Positions 28,371 through 35,937 of a stretch of 64,000 nucleotides of DNA are shown here, one piece after another; the first letter of the stretch is position 1; every line of letters begins with the position of its first letter. Origin of the DNA: Tardiphaga sp. 709 (GTDB lineage: Bacteria; Pseudomonadota; Alphaproteobacteria; Rhizobiales; Xanthobacteraceae). The stretch lies in the NCBI RefSeq assembly GCF_032401055.1, contig NZ_CP135529.1, forward strand, positions 1,674,001-1,738,000, read 5' to 3'. The notes beneath the pieces were generated by a model that saw only the letters and a program-made list of their open reading frames with translations, made no database searches and was not told where the DNA came from. Both the position numbers and the translations under genes were made by a program.

Positions 28371-29210
28371 TCAGCCCCGCCCCACCGTGCATTCGATCTG
28401 CCCATGCGGCTCGTCGGTCGGCAGGAACACGTCGTTGTTGTTGTCGAGACCAAACGTCGAGAGATTCATCAGGATGTAGTGGATGTTCGGGCAGGCCATG
28501 CTGATCTCGGAAATTTCCGGCACCGCCGCCAGCAACTTCTCGCCCATGCGATAGAGACTGTTCTGCACGCTGGGGCTATAGGTGGTCGCGAACTCCTTCA
28601 GCAGCGTGTCCAGAATCTTCTTGTTGGTCGCGGGATAGCTGGCGGGCTTACCCGACCACTTCCACGAAGCGACCATCGATGTCGCGCAGATGCGGTCATT
28701 GGTCGGCTGGATCGTCGAATACTTGTCGGTGTAGTAGTTCTCCCAGCCGGACTGGGTCGACTTCATGAAGGTGAAGTTGTCGAGGCCCGAGCTCATGGTC
28801 ATGCCGTCGCGCGTCGCGACAATCTCGACAGTGGGCTTGCCGTTGCTGTCGAGCAGGAACGCATGCGGATGCAACTCGCCATCGACGGCGAGGCGCGCCC
28901 ATTTGGTCTCATGCGCGGTGATGCTGACGGAACTCGCCTGCGGATACAGGTCGAGATAGCGCTTCGCTAGTACCTGGCAGAGCTCCTCGGTCGACAGCGC
29001 GGTATTCTCGCGCGCCACCACATTGACGATGTTCTTGATCGTATCCGTGGAGGTCGAGGTGGAGTTGTCGGCGTCGGTATAGGCACGGCCGAAATCGCCT
29101 TCCAGCATCGCCTTGATGCTGAGCTGGCTGACATCCTGCTTGTCGCCGTCGCGATGGATCCGCATGATGCGGACACGGCCTTTTCCATATCTGTTCTTGA
29201 TGAGCGGCAC
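28371..29210 (-). CDS. Urate oxidase (factor-independent uricase)
   Basis: Cytoplasmic cofactor-free enzyme that turns urate into 5-hydroxyisourate. By alignment to known uricases, the catalytic dyad is Lys10 (NRYGK) and Thr55 (STDTIKN), with a conserved ACPNIHYILMNL segment and QIECTVGRG end. The start chosen is the GTG at 29210 with a near-perfect GGAGG six bases upstream; it gives 279 aa and puts the catalytic Lys at position 10 as in characterised uricases. A TTG at 29273 would add 21 unmatched residues. Divergent from the purine permease. Confidence 0.9.
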   Translation of the reverse strand: MPLIKNRYGKGRVRIMRIHRDGDKQDVSQLSIKAMLEGDFGRAYTDADNSTSTSTDTIKNIVNVVARENTALSTEELCQVLAKRYLDLYPQASSVSITAHETKWARLAVDGELHPHAFLLDSNGKPTVEIVATRDGMTMSSGLDNFTFMKSTQSGWENYYTDKYSTIQPTNDRICATSMVASWKWSGKPASYPATNKKILDTLLKEFATTYSPSVQNSLYRMGEKLLAAVPEISEISMACPNIHYILMNLSTFGLDNNNDVFLPTDEPHGQIECTVGRG

Positions 29211-29266
29211 GCGCGACCTCCAGTCTGTGGTGGCGACCAGGAATCCCCGGTCGCCGGGCAATATAT

Positions 29267-29279
29267 TGAGCAATGCTCA
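29267..29279. promoter_or_regulatory. Palindrome in the uricase/permease divergent promoter
   Basis: TGAGCA-A-TGCTCA, 13 nt, about 57 bp from the uricase GTG and 135 bp from the permease ATG. This is a good position for a shared operator, perhaps of a urate-responsive MarR or LysR-type factor, but no regulator gene lies beside it. Confidence 0.4.
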
Positions 29280-29413
29280 CTTTCGAGCAACCTTCGTGCC
29301 ACCGGTCACCACACCAGCGGGGCGAAATGGCTTTCAGCGGCGTCTGGCACGAGGTTTGTATCTGACGATCATATTGCCACGATATTTCATCACCTAAGCA
29401 AGGGGCTAGATCA

Positions 29414-30808
29414 ATGACAGTGAGCGTCCATCCCGTCGACGAAGTCCTCCCGACCCCGCGCCTCCTCGCGCTGGGTCTGCAGCATGTGCTGGTGATGTAT
29501 GCCGGCGCCGTGGCGGTGCCGCTCATCATTGGCCGCGCCCTGAAGCTGTCGCCGCAGGACGTCGCCTTCCTGATCTCCGCCGACCTGTTCGCCTGCGGTC
29601 TTGCGACCCTGGTCCAGTGTATCGGCTTTCCCGGCGTCGGCATCCGCCTGCCGGTCATGATGGGCGTCACCTTCGCGTCGGTCGGCCCGATGCTGTCGAT
29701 GGCCACCGCCCCCGAAATCGGCCTGCTCGGCATCTATGGATCGGTCATCGCTGCCGGAATCTTCGGCATCATTGTCGCGCCTTTCATCAGCCGGCTGCTG
29801 CCGCTGTTTCCGCCCGTGGTCACCGGCACCATCATCATGGTGATCGGCATCTCGCTGATGCGCGTCGGTATCAACTGGGCGGGCGGCGGAATACCCACCT
29901 TCACCAAGATGATCGACGGCGTTCCGCACACCTTCCCCAATCCGGGTTATGGCCAGCTGCAGGGCCTCGGCATCGCGCTGTTCGTGCTGGTCGTGATCCT
30001 CGCTTTGATCAAATGGGGCACCGGCTTTCTGTCCAATGTCTCGGTGCTGCTCGGGATCATCGCCGGCGCCGTCCTTGCCAGCGTGCTGGGCGTGATGCAT
30101 TTCGACAAGGTCGGCACCGCCGGCTGGGTCGACATCGTGCTGCCATTCCATTTCGGCATGCCGCAATTCCACCTCGTCCCCATCGTCACCATGTGCATCG
30201 TGATGATCGTGGTGATGATCGAGTCACTCGGCATGTTCCTGGCGCTCGGCGAGATGACCGACAGGAAAGTCGACAGGGACGCACTGACCAAGGGCCTGCG
30301 CGCTGACGGCGTCGGCACGTTCCTCGGCGGCATCTTCAACACCTTCCCCTACACCTCGTTCTCGCAGAATGTCGGCCTCGTCGGCGTCACCGGCGTGCGT
30401 TCGCGCTGGGTGACCATTGCCGGCGGCGGCATCATGCTGGTGCTCGGCCTGCTGCCGAAGATGGCAGCCTTGGTGGAGTCGGTGCCGCAGGTGGTGCTCG
30501 GCGGCGCCGGCCTCGTGATGTTCGGCATGGTCGCCGCGACCGGCGCGCGCATTCTCACCGCGGTCGACTTCAAGACCAATCAGCGCAACCTGTTCGTGGT
30601 CGCCATCTCGGTCGGCTTCGGCATGATCCCGCTGGTGTCACCGAACTTCTTCAAGAACCTGCCGCACAACCTGCACCCGCTGCTGGAATCGGGCATCCTG
30701 CTCTGCGCGCTGGTGGCCGTGATCCTCAACGCGTTCTTCAATGGTGTCAGCAGTGCCGAGACCGCGAAGGCCGAAGCGGCGGGCGTGGCTGCGGCTGCGA
30801 CGCATTAG
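29414..30808 (+). CDS. NCS2-family purine (urate/xanthine) permease
   Basis: Inner-membrane nucleobase:cation symporter of 464 aa and about 12-14 helices. The QH motif of helix 1 (LGLQHVLVMYAGAVAVPL) and the helix-10 region NTFPYTSFSQNVGLVGVTGVRSRWV are typical of the xanthine/urate branch (PbuX, UacT, PucJ/K). AAGGGG lies upstream of the ATG. It is divergent from urate oxidase, so urate or xanthine uptake with immediate oxidation is likely. Confidence 0.9.
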   Translation: MTVSVHPVDEVLPTPRLLALGLQHVLVMYAGAVAVPLIIGRALKLSPQDVAFLISADLFACGLATLVQCIGFPGVGIRLPVMMGVTFASVGPMLSMATAPEIGLLGIYGSVIAAGIFGIIVAPFISRLLPLFPPVVTGTIIMVIGISLMRVGINWAGGGIPTFTKMIDGVPHTFPNPGYGQLQGLGIALFVLVVILALIKWGTGFLSNVSVLLGIIAGAVLASVLGVMHFDKVGTAGWVDIVLPFHFGMPQFHLVPIVTMCIVMIVVMIESLGMFLALGEMTDRKVDRDALTKGLRADGVGTFLGGIFNTFPYTSFSQNVGLVGVTGVRSRWVTIAGGGIMLVLGLLPKMAALVESVPQVVLGGAGLVMFGMVAATGARILTAVDFKTNQRNLFVVAISVGFGMIPLVSPNFFKNLPHNLHPLLESGILLCALVAVILNAFFNGVSSAETAKAEAAGVAAAATH

Positions 30809-30821
30809 TTACGACACGCCG

Positions 30822-30976
30822 GCCTCTCGCTCCCTCGCCCCGCAGTTGCGGGGAGAGGGCTGGGGTGAGGGGCGCTTGCGAGCCGCAAGGTCCATCGCCG
30901 TGGTAGCGAGGGCCTCGTCCCTCACCCGCCGCGAAGACGCGGCGACCTCTCCCCGCGCAGAGCGGGGAGAGGTTAA
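30822..30976. repeat. Second copy of the CCTCTCCCCGC / GGTGAGGGG palindromic element
   Basis: Its right part matches the element at 28154-28349 almost base for base (CCCTCACCCGCCGCGAAG, then a GCGGGGAGAGGTTA end). Its left part is a variant with an inserted hairpin (CCCCGCAGTTGCGGGG). The two copies lie downstream of the divergent uricase and permease genes, one on each side. Confidence 0.75.
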
Positions 30977-30994
30977 GTAAGCCGTTTACCTGCC

Positions 30995-31768
30995 CTACTT
31001 CACCTTGGGCTCGAGCCCGCTGGCCACGATCACCGGCGCTGCCTGTTTCGAGGATAGAAACGCGATCAGCGCCTTGCCCGCATCAGGCTGCGGCGCATTG
31101 CTCGCGAGCCCCGCAGAGAACACGGTGATCTTCTGCAACTCCGCTGGCAGCGGGCCGACGATCTCGATACCCTTGACCGGCTTCAATTCGCTGATCTGCT
31201 GGAAGCCGATTTCCGCCTCGCCTTTGGCGACGATCTCGCCCACCGGCGTCGCCGGGATCTTGCGCGCCTTGTCCTTCATGGCGTCGGCAATGCCGAGCTT
31301 CTCGAACATCTCCTTGCTGACATACACACCGCTGGCGCTGTCCGAATAGGCCACGGTTCTGGTCTTGAGCAGCGCCACCTTCAGCGTATCCGCCGAGGAC
31401 AGGTCCGGCTTCGGAGCGCCCTCCTTCACGGCAACGCCAATGGGCGAATCTGCAAGATCGACGCGGCTGTCGGCAACGACCTTGCCCTTGCTCACCAGAT
31501 CGCCCAGCGCATAGCCCACCATGATCAGCACATCGGCCGGCTCACCCCGCGCCAGCCGCATCGGGATCGCCTGCGGCGTCTCGCCCATCGACGGCCCATA
31601 GACCGTGACGACAGTGTTGCCCGTCGCCTTCTCGAATTGCGGCACCAGTTCCTTGTAGGCCGCCGTAAAACCGCCGGAGATCATCACATGGACTTCGGAG
31701 GCGAAGGCGCTGGCCGTGGCGATGGACGTGAATGCCGCGACCAGCAGCAGGCGGTTAATGCCACGCAT
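30995..31768 (-). CDS. ModA-like periplasmic binding protein
   Basis: Type II periplasmic binding protein of 257 aa with a Sec signal peptide (MRGINRLLLVAAFTSIATASAFAS). The layout VMISGGFTAAYKELVPQFEKATG, RLARGEPADVLIM and SDSASGVYV is that of molybdate/tungstate-binding ModA relatives. No ModB or ModC gene is adjacent. Because xanthine dehydrogenase needs molybdenum, a molybdate-scavenging role fits the region, but the ligand is inferred. Confidence 0.8.
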   Translation of the reverse strand: MRGINRLLLVAAFTSIATASAFASEVHVMISGGFTAAYKELVPQFEKATGNTVVTVYGPSMGETPQAIPMRLARGEPADVLIMVGYALGDLVSKGKVVADSRVDLADSPIGVAVKEGAPKPDLSSADTLKVALLKTRTVAYSDSASGVYVSKEMFEKLGIADAMKDKARKIPATPVGEIVAKGEAEIGFQQISELKPVKGIEIVGPLPAELQKITVFSAGLASNAPQPDAGKALIAFLSSKQAAPVIVASGLEPKVK

Positions 31769-31852
31769 GACGTTCTCCCTGATTTTGTATTGTTGTCGAA
31801 CGACTGATTTGGATTACTGGCGGGATGCTATCATCATTGACCTCTCCACGTC

Positions 31853-31995
31853 ATGGCCGGGCTTGACCCGGCCATCCACGCCTGAACTCCGTCCTCATCC
31901 TGAGGAGCGCGTTCTTCACGCGCGTCTCGAAGGATGTCCGTAATACTCTTCATGGTTCGAGACGCGCGCCAAGTGGCGCGCTCCTCACCATGAGG
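31853..31995. repeat. Two adjacent intergenic palindromes
   Basis: First ATGGCCGGG-cttga-CCCGGCCAT (31853-31875). Then a longer imperfect palindrome from CCTCATCC at 31893 to CACCATGAGG at 31995, with CGCGTCTCGAAGGATG facing CATGGTTCGAGACGCG. As I recall, both types are abundant between genes in Bradyrhizobium-like genomes. They fill the gap between the ModA-like gene and the uraD-uraH gene. Confidence 0.7.
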
Positions 31996-32008
31996 CATCG
32001 CGCCCCGC

Positions 32009-32896
32009 TCAGCTCCCGCGATACGTCCCATAACTCCACGGCGTCACCAGCAGCGGCACGTGGAGATGGCCTTCGGGTTCATAGACCGAAAAGCGCAACG
32101 GGATCTCGTCGAGGAACGGCGGATCGGACATCGGCACATTCCGTTCGGCAAAGTAGCTGCCGACCTTGAAACTCAGTTCATAGCGTCCGATCGGCACCGG
32201 GCGACCGCCGATCAGCGGCACATCGGTGCGGCCGTCGTGATTGGTCTGCGTACGCGCAATCACGCGGCTGACGCCGAGCTTCGATAGTTCGACAAGCTCG
32301 ACTGAAATCCCGGCTGCAGGTCTGCCGCTATGGGTATCCAGCACATGGGTCGAGAGCCGGCCATGGACCTGCAGGCGTTCCGGCCCGTCGACCAAAAGAT
32401 CGGTCCGCAGTGCCGCGATCTTGCAGATTTCGGCGACCGATGCGGTGACCTCGGCGGCCGGGTCGTTGGGCAACCGCTTCTCAAAATCCGTGAGGATGGA
32501 ATCCTTGGTGTGACGACGGACACAGACGATATAGGGGAAGCCGAACTTGGCACGATAGGCATTGTTGACGCGATCGAAGGCGGCATATTCGGCCTCCGAC
32601 AGCCGGTCGAGCCCGACGCTGTTCTGCTCGGCATTGGATTCCGCCGTCAGCAGATCACCGCGCTGCGTTTTATCGGCGAGATCCGGATGCGCCTTGATCA
32701 GCGCCAGCCGCTGGCCCGATGCTGCCTCCTCGACTACCTTGCGCATCGCGGCGAACAACTGCTTGACGCCCGCGAAGGGCCGGCTGTCCGCCGCCTTCTC
32801 CGCGATCCACGGCGAATATTCGAAGATATTCGCCAGCGCTGCGACGAAATCCGCTTTGCTGCAGGCGTTGAGTTCGTCGAGCGTCTTCTCTGTCAT
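32009..32896 (-). CDS. OHCU decarboxylase/HIU hydrolase fusion (UraD-UraH)
   Basis: Bifunctional enzyme of 295 aa that turns 5-hydroxyisourate into OHCU and then into S-allantoin. Residues 1-165 are the decarboxylase, with His70 in KAHPDLA and FPYIVCVRRHTK. Residues about 175-295 are the transthyretin-like hydrolase, with LSTHVLDTHSGRPA (His184), the RTDV stretch and the family-defining YRGS C-terminus. The fusion ensures that unstable urate products give only the S enantiomer. It is last in the DUF3830-puuE-uraDH operon, 24 bp after puuE. Confidence 0.92.
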   Translation of the reverse strand: MTEKTLDELNACSKADFVAALANIFEYSPWIAEKAADSRPFAGVKQLFAAMRKVVEEAASGQRLALIKAHPDLADKTQRGDLLTAESNAEQNSVGLDRLSEAEYAAFDRVNNAYRAKFGFPYIVCVRRHTKDSILTDFEKRLPNDPAAEVTASVAEICKIAALRTDLLVDGPERLQVHGRLSTHVLDTHSGRPAAGISVELVELSKLGVSRVIARTQTNHDGRTDVPLIGGRPVPIGRYELSFKVGSYFAERNVPMSDPPFLDEIPLRFSVYEPEGHLHVPLLVTPWSYGTYRGS

Positions 32897-32920
32897 GACA
32901 GGGTCTATCCCAATCCTGGT

Positions 32921-33856
32921 CTATCCGATGGCACGGGCGTCGGCGGCGAGATGTTTCAGATTGGCGTGCCAGTGCTCGGCGATATCAAGGCGCGTCGGCA
33001 CCCAGACGCGCTCGAAGCTGCCGATATAGTCGAGAAACCGCATCAACGACGCCGCACGTCCGGGCCGCCCGACGACGCGGCAATGCAGGCCCACGGTCAT
33101 CATCTTCGGCGACGTCGCGCCTTCGGCGTAGAGCACGTCGAACGAATCCTTCAGGTAAGTGAAGAACTCGTCGCCGCCGCCAAAGCCCTGCGGGTTGACG
33201 AAACGCATGTCATTGGCGTCGAGCGTATAGGGAATGATGAGCTACGGCTCCGCCGGCCCCTTGATCCAGTAAGGCAGATCGTCGGCATAGCTATCGCACA
33301 GATACTTGAAGCCGCCGGCTTCCATCAGCAGGCGAATGGTGTTGATGGAACTGCGGCCGGTGTACCAGCCGGTCGGGCGCGCGCCGGTGGCCTCGGTATG
33401 CACGCGGATCGCCTCATTGATCTCGAAGCGCTCCTCGGGCTCCGACATATCCTTGTGCTCGATCCACTTCAGACTGTGGCTGGCGATATCCCACTTCGCC
33501 TCCTGCATCGCTGCGACGATTTCGGGATTGCGCTGCAGGGCTGTGGCCACGCCGAACACCGTGGTCGGCATGTTGCGTTCGGTGAACATCCGCCACAGCC
33601 GCCAGAAACCGGCGCGCGAGCCATATTCGAACATGGATTCGATATTGGCATGGCGCTGGCCCGGCCAGGGCTGCGCACCCAGTACGTCCGAGAGGAACGC
33701 TTCCGAGGCGCGGTCACCATGCAGAATGTTGTTCTCGCCGCCTTCTTCGAAATTGACGACGAACTGCACCGCCACGCGCGCGCCATCCGGCCATTTCGGA
33801 TCGGGCGGATTGCGGCCGTAGCCGCGGAGATCGCGGGGATAATCGCCTGATGTCAT
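32921..33856 (-). pseudogene. puuE: PuuE-type allantoinase interrupted by an in-frame TAG
   Basis: Metal-independent allantoinase of the polysaccharide deacetylase superfamily, opening allantoin to allantoate. The first part (204 codons) reads from DLRGYGRNPPDPKWPDGARVA through IASHSLKWIEH and RPTGWYTGRSSINT to DLPYWIKGPAEP. A TAG at 33242-33244 follows, and the SAME frame continues as LIIPYTLDANDMRF... to a natural stop at 32921, giving the family's full length of about 311 codons. So this is a single nonsense codon, not a frameshift; CAG, AAG or TGG ancestors are one base away. The upstream gene's stop overlaps its ATG (TGATG). Either the gene is dead, the stop is read through, or there is a sequencing error. 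Confidence 0.88.
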
Positions 33857-34269
33857 CAGACCATCTCGAAACGAACGGGTTGCGCACCTTTCCAGAGCAC
33901 GGTCTTGCCCATCTCTTTCAGATTTTCGAGGTTCGAGGTCAGCGTAATGAAATGGTTGCCGGCGAGCTGGCCCATCTTGCTGGCGAAATGCACGCCGCTA
34001 TAGGCCAGCAGGATCTCGGTCTCGCTGATGCCACCCGGATACAGGATGATGTGGCCCGGCGCCGGAAAGCTGGTGTGGTTCTCATAGGGCACGCCGAAAT
34101 CGAGATCGCCAAGCGGCATCCAGACGCCCTCGCCGCTCCAGCGCACATGGATCGCCTGGCTGACAAACGGCATCGCCTTCTTGAAGGCGGCGACGGTCTT
34201 GGGGGCATCCTTCTCCTCGAACTTCGCGTCGAAGGTGAAGTCGCCGACATGGACTTTGAGCTGGCTCAT
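33856..34269 (-). CDS. DUF3830-family protein
   Basis: Small cytoplasmic protein of 137 aa (MSQLKVHVGDFTFDAKFEEKDAPKTVAAF...), related to the DUF3830/cyclophilin-like fold group often found next to ureide and hydantoin genes. No catalytic motif is evident; FGVPYENHTSFPAPGHIILYPGGISE is the conserved core. The ATG at 34269 was chosen because homologous-looking sequence starts there; upstream codons to 34341 look non-coding. Its stop overlaps the puuE start, implying translational coupling. Confidence 0.75.
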   Translation of the reverse strand: MSQLKVHVGDFTFDAKFEEKDAPKTVAAFKKAMPFVSQAIHVRWSGEGVWMPLGDLDFGVPYENHTSFPAPGHIILYPGGISETEILLAYSGVHFASKMGQLAGNHFITLTSNLENLKEMGKTVLWKGAQPVRFEMV

Positions 34270-34394
34270 CCGTGGAATCTCGTAATTGGGGTGACTGAAA
34301 AAACGATCTATCCAGATTGCAGCAGAGGGCGAAAGAAGCAAGCCGCAGTTTTTGGCGGTCCAACACCGTCATTCCAGGGCCCTTGTCCTTGCTC

Positions 34395-34534
34395 GTCATT
34401 CCGGGGCGCAAAGGGCCGCGAAGCGGGCCGGCGCGAACCCGGAATCCCGGAGTGTTTGGCTCTACGGAGACTCCGACGTTGAGATTCCGGGTTCAGTCCC
34501 GTCGCCTTCGGCGCCGGTCCCGCCCCGAAATGAC
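34395..34534. repeat. Palindromic intergenic repeat (GTCATTCCGGGGC family), copy 1
   Basis: Outer arms GTCATTCCGGGGCG (34395) and CGCCCCGAAATGAC (34521-34534); inner arms GAACCCGGAAT and ATTCCGGGTTC. The same family occurs at 61726-61864. Each copy lies just upstream of one copy of the 500-bp promoter-bearing element. Confidence 0.8.
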
Positions 34535-34554
34535 AGTGGGGCGAGGAAACGTCA

Positions 34555-35061
34555 TTAAATATTTTTTCCTACTATCGATTGACAACATCCCTATCAGGTT
34601 TATATTCCCCTCTGTCCGGCCCCGATGAGAGGGGCGAGCGCGATCGTCACGTTCGCGGGGCTGGATGCGGTGGACGCCGGAGATGCGGCGTTACGCGGTT
34701 CATGGGTGACGTCTGTCTTCGGGCAGGACGGATCTGCGCCAGCACTGCCACTGGCAAGGAGACGGCCGACCTTGAGATCGAAAGACCCCTGGACAGTGTG
34801 ACGAACGACCACAGTCAAAACGTGTCCGGCCTATTCGCTTGAGGCTCCCTTCCCATCGCCTTGGGACTTTAATTCGGTGATCGGATCGTTCGCTGAGGCA
34901 AAGTGCAAGCAACCGAAAAAACACCGCAGGCGGAACGCTGGGTAATCGCTCGTGCTTCCGAAAGTCCTGATGCATTACCCCTTGCGGACGACCGCATCGG
35001 CATCAGGCCCAAGGGTGCATCGGGCACCCGGCGTTCCGCACGCCCTCTTTTCGGAGAGGGT
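34555..35061 (+). repeat. About 500-bp dispersed element, copy A (candidate structured RNA)
   Basis: High similarity over its whole length, in inverted orientation, to 61204-61714. A block of about 120 bp (34641-34763) is almost identical. The 3' end holds three hairpins: CCTGATGC (34966) pairing with GCATCAGG (35000) around an inner TGCGG-acga-CCGCA; GGGTGC-atcgg-GCACCC (35013-35029); and CCCTCT-tttcgg-AGAGGG (35043-35060). The stems are kept in copy B while loops differ. A 58-codon ORF from an ATG at 34626 exists here, but copy B lacks that ATG. This argues for an RNA or a mobile non-coding element rather than a protein gene. Confidence 0.75.
34579..34606 (+). promoter_or_regulatory. Sigma70-like promoter of element copy A
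   Basis: TTGACA (34579-34584), 16-bp spacer, TATATT (34601-34606). Both hexamers and the spacer length are the same in copy B (61662-61689), although spacer bases differ. Confidence 0.6.
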
Positions 35062-35167
35062 CGAAGGAATGCTCATAGCTCGGACGCGCAAGCGCCGCGA
35101 GATCGCGAACGCTTGTGTTCAGAGCAGTGGCTGTTTGATATTTGAATCCTGCAATGATGCGCTGCCG

Positions 35168-35437
35168 CTATCGTTCATCGCTCAGCGTTGGCTTGAACGT
35201 CAGCGGTGCTTCCATCGCACGCTGCCTCGCGCGATCAACGGCCTGTGCAAAATCCTGCGCATCGAACCACGGTTCATCGCGCATCAACGCATCCAGATCC
35301 CCGTTCCAGATCTGGGACACTTCGATATCGAACTTCATATTGTGTTTCTGGCTGACAGCCTGAATTCCGTAGCCGGTGACGGCCCATTGTTTGCCGAGCC
35401 AAAAAACATCCCGATGCAGCACCACGTCTACGCCCAA
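35168..35437 (-). CDS. Small protein of unknown function (up to 89 aa)
   Basis: Not assigned to a family. The sequence (VVLHRDVFWLGKQWAVTGYGIQ...) ends in a regular, hydrophilic helix (FDAQDFAQAVDRARQRAMEAP) and has a natural amino-acid balance, so it looks coding. The start is unclear: a TTG at 35437 with a weak GGAC box gives 89 aa, and an internal ATG gives about 55. It lies alone between copy A of the dispersed element and the next small gene. Confidence 0.45.
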   Translation of the reverse strand: MGVDVVLHRDVFWLGKQWAVTGYGIQAVSQKHNMKFDIEVSQIWNGDLDALMRDEPWFDAQDFAQAVDRARQRAMEAPLTFKPTLSDER

Positions 35438-35557
35438 TCTCGTCCGGTATCGTACAGAGACGAAAAGAACCCCAACCCGATGAGGGTGAGGCTCTACTGA
35501 ACCGGTCTAGTCCATCAAATTTTAGCAACATCGTCCAGCGTTGAGAACAACGCCGAT

Positions 35558-35803
35558 CTAGATGCGACCATTCTCGTTCGGCGGCTGTGGATGCTGTGCC
35601 TTCTGCGCCCGTTCCGCATCGGCCTTGTTAGCCTCGTGGCGTCCGATCACGCACCCCGCAACGACGCCGACCTTGCCATGTCCTGCATAGTGGCCAGCGA
35701 TTCCGCCAATGATCGCGCCCTTGATACAGCCTTTCGCCTCGGCCGCAACCGATGAAAACGCGAGACCCGCAATCGCAGTGCACAGCAGCAATTTCTTCAT
35801 CAT
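35558..35803 (-). CDS. Small exported glycine-rich protein (81 aa)
   Basis: Signal peptide MMKKLLLCTAIAGLAFSSVAAEA, then a mature part of about 58 residues with a glycine-zipper-like stretch (GAIIGGIAGHYAGHGKVGVVAG) and a polar tail. Such glycine-zipper proteins sit in or at the envelope; a function cannot be assigned. GGGAGAG directly precedes two adjacent ATGs (35803 and 35800). It is divergent from the PLP-enzyme gene. Confidence 0.65.
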   Translation of the reverse strand: MMKKLLLCTAIAGLAFSSVAAEAKGCIKGAIIGGIAGHYAGHGKVGVVAGCVIGRHEANKADAERAQKAQHPQPPNENGRI

Positions 35804-35937
35804 AACTCTCCCGCGTGATCGACCTCGTATAAGTCGCAACTGCGCATTTCGTTCCGCGCGTTGAAATATCGCCGACTCACACTCGCATCCGATTCGTGCC
35901 ATAGATGTCGAAAATCGTGCCCAGGGACAAAACGACC

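Noticed and set aside
33242-33244. TAG in puuE as a pyrrolysine or selenocysteine codon
   Set aside because: Pyrrolysine insertion is not known in this group and no PylRS-type gene or tRNA is present; Sec uses TGA. A plain nonsense mutation or error is simpler.
32330-33850. 506-codon open frame antisense to uraD-uraH and puuE
   Set aside because: The minus strand has complete family motifs; the plus frame is Arg/Gly-rich and without motifs. It does not explain the puuE stop.
34626-34802. 58-codon ORF inside element copy A as a protein gene
   Set aside because: The ATG is missing in copy B, and the neighbouring frames are equally conserved because the nucleotides themselves hardly differ.
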